A stretch of DNA of 38,159 nucleotides from an uncultured Lachnospiraceae bacterium (GTDB lineage: Bacteria > Bacillota > Clostridia > Lachnospirales > Lachnospiraceae). Below the pieces are notes generated by a model. The model worked only from the letters and a program-made list of their open reading frames with translations. It searched no databases and was not told where the DNA came from. Position 1 is the first letter of the stretch. Each line of letters begins with the position of its first letter. The position numbers were made by a program, and so were the translations under genes. The stretch covers positions 1 to 38,159 of the forward strand of contig CAMWLV010000020.1 in NCBI GenBank assembly GCA_947175175.1, given 5' to 3'. Of the stretch, positions 36,162 through 38,159 are shown piece after piece.

Positions 36162-37256
36162 ATGAGCAATATAATTTTAACAGGTGACAGACCTACAGGG
36201 AGACTTCACATTGGACATTATGTGGGCTCCCTTAGGCGAAGAGTGGAACTGCAGAATTCTGGGGAATACGACAAGATTTACATTATGATTGCAGATGCGC
36301 AGGCACTTACCGACAATATTGACAATCCAGAAAAGGTCAGACAGAATATCATTGAAGTAGCACTGGATTACCTGTCAGCAGGACTGGATCCGGCAAAATC
36401 TACGCTCTTTATACAATCACAGATATCAGAGCTCACAGAGCTTACATTTTACTATATGAACCTTGTAACAGTTTCCCGGCTTCAGAGGAATCCAACGGTA
36501 AAGAGCGAGATACAGCTTAGAAATTTCGAGGCAAGTATCCCAGTTGGATTTTTTACATATCCGATCAGTCAGGCAGCGGATATTACGTTCTGTAAAGCAA
36601 ATGTGGTTCCTGTTGGGGAAGACCAGCTTCCGATGATAGAGCAGACGAAGGAGATTGTGCATAAGTTTAATTCAGTGTATGCGCCAGAGAATCCAGTACT
36701 TGTGGATCCCAAGGCACTGATACCGGAGGCGGAGGCGTGCAAGCGGCTGCCTGGAACAGACGGAAAGGCAAAGATGAGCAAATCGCTTGGAAACTGCATC
36801 TACCTCGCGGACAGCGCAGATGAGGTGCGGACTAAGATTATGAGTATGTACACAGATCCCCTGCATCTGCAGGTCAGCGATCCCGGACATCTTGAGGGAA
36901 ACACCGTGTTTACCTATCTTGACGCATTTGCGCGCGATGAACATTTTGAGCGGTATTGCACTGATTATGCAAATCTCGATGAGATGAAAGCACATTACAC
37001 AAAGGGCGGTCTAGGCGATGTGAAGGTCAAGAAACTTTTGAACAATATCATACAGGAGGAACTCGAGCAAATCAGGAAAAGACGCGACGAGTATGAGAAG
37101 GACATTCCTGAGATATACAATATCCTCAAGAAGGGCTCTGATGCAGCACGGGAAGTGGCAGCACAGACACTCTCGGAAGTAAAGCATGCTATGAAAATTG
37201 ACTATTTTGAAGATATGGAGCTGATCAAGGCGCAGTGTGAGAAGTATAAGAGATAG
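36162..37256 (+). CDS. trpS: Tryptophan-tRNA ligase
   Basis: [24 protein letters not shown] (HIGH-type), [18 protein letters not shown] (KMSKS), [20 protein letters not shown]. Confidence 0.97.
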   Translation: MSNIILTGDRPTGRLHIGHYVGSLRRRVELQNSGEYDKIYIMIADAQALTDNIDNPEKVRQNIIEVALDYLSAGLDPAKSTLFIQSQISELTELTFYYMNLVTVSRLQRNPTVKSEIQLRNFEASIPVGFFTYPISQAADITFCKANVVPVGEDQLPMIEQTKEIVHKFNSVYAPENPVLVDPKALIPEAEACKRLPGTDGKAKMSKSLGNCIYLADSADEVRTKIMSMYTDPLHLQVSDPGHLEGNTVFTYLDAFARDEHFERYCTDYANLDEMKAHYTKGGLGDVKVKKLLNNIIQEELEQIRKRRDEYEKDIPEIYNILKKGSDAAREVAAQTLSEVKHAMKIDYFEDMELIKAQCEKYKR

Positions 37257-37486
37257 TGTTAGGTATCTATGAAAGCTCTGGTGTGGAGGAGTTATGGATT
37301 ATATCTCCCAAAGAGCGAGCTGTTGAGATTTACTATCTTGAAGATGGAGAATATAGTTTAAATCAGAACTATATATTACAAGATGATATCGAGGAAGAAT
37401 ATTACAATGCAGAAACGGAAATATCATTAAGGGCTTTTCCGCATATCAAAATGACATTGGCGGAAATATTTGAAGGAGTTGAATAA
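37256..37486 (+). pseudogene. Remnant of a Uma2-family (DUF820-like) protein, C-terminal part only
   Basis: 76 aa: YESSGVEELWIISPKERAVEIYYLEDGEYSLNQNYILQDD...ISLRAFPHIKMTLAEIFEGVE resembles the C-terminal part of Uma2 proteins. Only start is a GTG overlapping the trpS stop; no convincing RBS. Confidence 0.6.
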
Positions 37487-37493
37487 AGTTTTG

Positions 37494-37523
37494 AAAGACA
37501 TCTCATAAGAGGTGTCTTTTTTT
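37494..37523 (+). terminator. Rho-independent terminator
   Basis: AAAGACATCTC-ATAA-GAGGTGTCTTTTTTT (one G-U pair). Confidence 0.88.
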
Positions 37524-37530
37524 ATGCACA

Positions 37531-37596
37531 CGCCGATGCTAATGCGAAAGGCAGTTTTTCGCATGGGAAATATGCCACTGGAGTGGCGCATCGGCG
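37531..37596. repeat. 66-nt structured element with three-way-junction inverted-repeat architecture
   Basis: Outer stem CGCCGATGC (37531-37539)/GCATCGGCG (37588-37596); hairpin A ATGCGAAA (37542-37549)/TTTCGCAT (37557-37564); hairpin B GCCAC (37574-37578)/GTGGC (37583-37587). Confidence 0.75.
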
Positions 37597-37601
37597 GCGC
37601 G

Positions 37602-37631
37602 CGAGTAGGGGAAAAGCTTTTCCCCTACTCG
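37602..37631. repeat. Perfect 30-bp palindrome
   Basis: CGAGTAGGGGAAAAGCTTTTCCCCTACTCG equals its own reverse complement. Confidence 0.95.
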
Positions 37632-37705
37632 ATTAATACATAATTTTACGCTTTCCAAGAAAAACTATGTAATAGGAAAATGAGATAAAAACAGGAGGCG
37701 ATCAA

Positions 37706-38159
37706 GTGGAAAATAATACATCAAAAAACAAGGCACTTGGAACATCAAGCGTTGCATATGGCAGTCCGGTATTGATCATGGGAAGTGGTTCGATCGTAGG
37801 ACAGATGGAGGACGAGGGACTGCTTGCGGGAAGCTTTGACAAGGTGAGCGATGACAAGAATGATATGTTTGGCGAAGACTCGTGGGAGAAGGCGGAAAGT
37901 GCGCTTCAGAAGGAGGCAGTGGCACTCACACTGTCCAAAACATGTGCCGAGACAGGTGATATTCGGTTTCTGTACGCTGGGGATCTTCTGGGACAGAATA
38001 TAGCGAGCTCGTTTGGTCTGGTGGACTACAATATTCCATTGTTCGGGCTGTACGGCGCGTGTTCCACTTGCGGGGAATCGCTGTGTCTGGGAAGCATGAG
38101 TGTGGCAGCAGGTTATGCAGACCGTGTTATGAGTCTGACATCAAGTCATTTTGCAAGTG
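37706..38159 (+). CDS. spoVAD: Stage V sporulation protein AD (N-terminal part; runs off window)
   Basis: GTG 37706 after RBS AGGAGG; VENNTSKNKALGTSSVAYGSPVLIMGSGSIVGQMEDEGLLAGSFDKVSDDKNDMFGEDSWEKAESALQKEAV...FGLYGACSTCGESLCLGSMSVAAGYADRVMSLTSSHFAS. Frame open to the window end; absent from the ORF track. Confidence 0.93.
   Translation, partial: MENNTSKNKALGTSSVAYGSPVLIMGSGSIVGQMEDEGLLAGSFDKVSDDKNDMFGEDSWEKAESALQKEAVALTLSKTCAETGDIRFLYAGDLLGQNIASSFGLVDYNIPLFGLYGACSTCGESLCLGSMSVAAGYADRVMSLTSSHFAS

Noticed and set aside
37602-37631. Calling the 30-bp palindrome a rho-independent terminator
   Set aside because: No T-run follows the stem on either strand beyond the stem itself, and a proper terminator already lies at 37494-37523.

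Overview
All convincing genes are on the + strand. The window looks like a Gram-positive (Lachnospiraceae/Clostridia-like, judged only from gene content and protein style) cell-surface polysaccharide locus followed by housekeeping and sporulation genes. In order it contains: a GH25 muramidase with an acidic cytoplasmic tail (5' truncated); dTDP-sugar genes rfbB and rfbA; a second GH25 paralog; rfbC; a Wzm/Wzt-type ABC exporter; a large methyltransferase plus putative kinase protein; three large multidomain GT2 proteins; a phosphoglucomutase; a GtrA-like protein; two GT2s; a polyprenyl-phosphate sugar transferase; an LCP ligase with a very basic cytoplasmic tail; another GT2; glmS; an HtrA protease; a divergent ClpX; a YczE-like membrane protein; a methyltransferase; a TPR-DUF4037-DUF4125-like fusion; trpS; a Uma2 remnant; a highly structured intergenic region; and the start of spoVAD. 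The best leads are: (1) a WbdD-like methyltransferase/kinase next to a Wzt with a C-terminal domain, suggesting chain-terminus-coupled export in a Gram-positive; (2) paired GTs carrying degenerate GT2 domains; (3) a ClpX paralog that keeps the IGF loop but has lost RKH; (4) the TPR-DUF4037-DUF4125 protein; (5) a 66-nt three-way-junction element followed by a perfect 30-bp palindrome upstream of spoVAD. No tRNA, rRNA, CRISPR array or transposase was seen. Family names come from motif recognition by eye; no database search was run.
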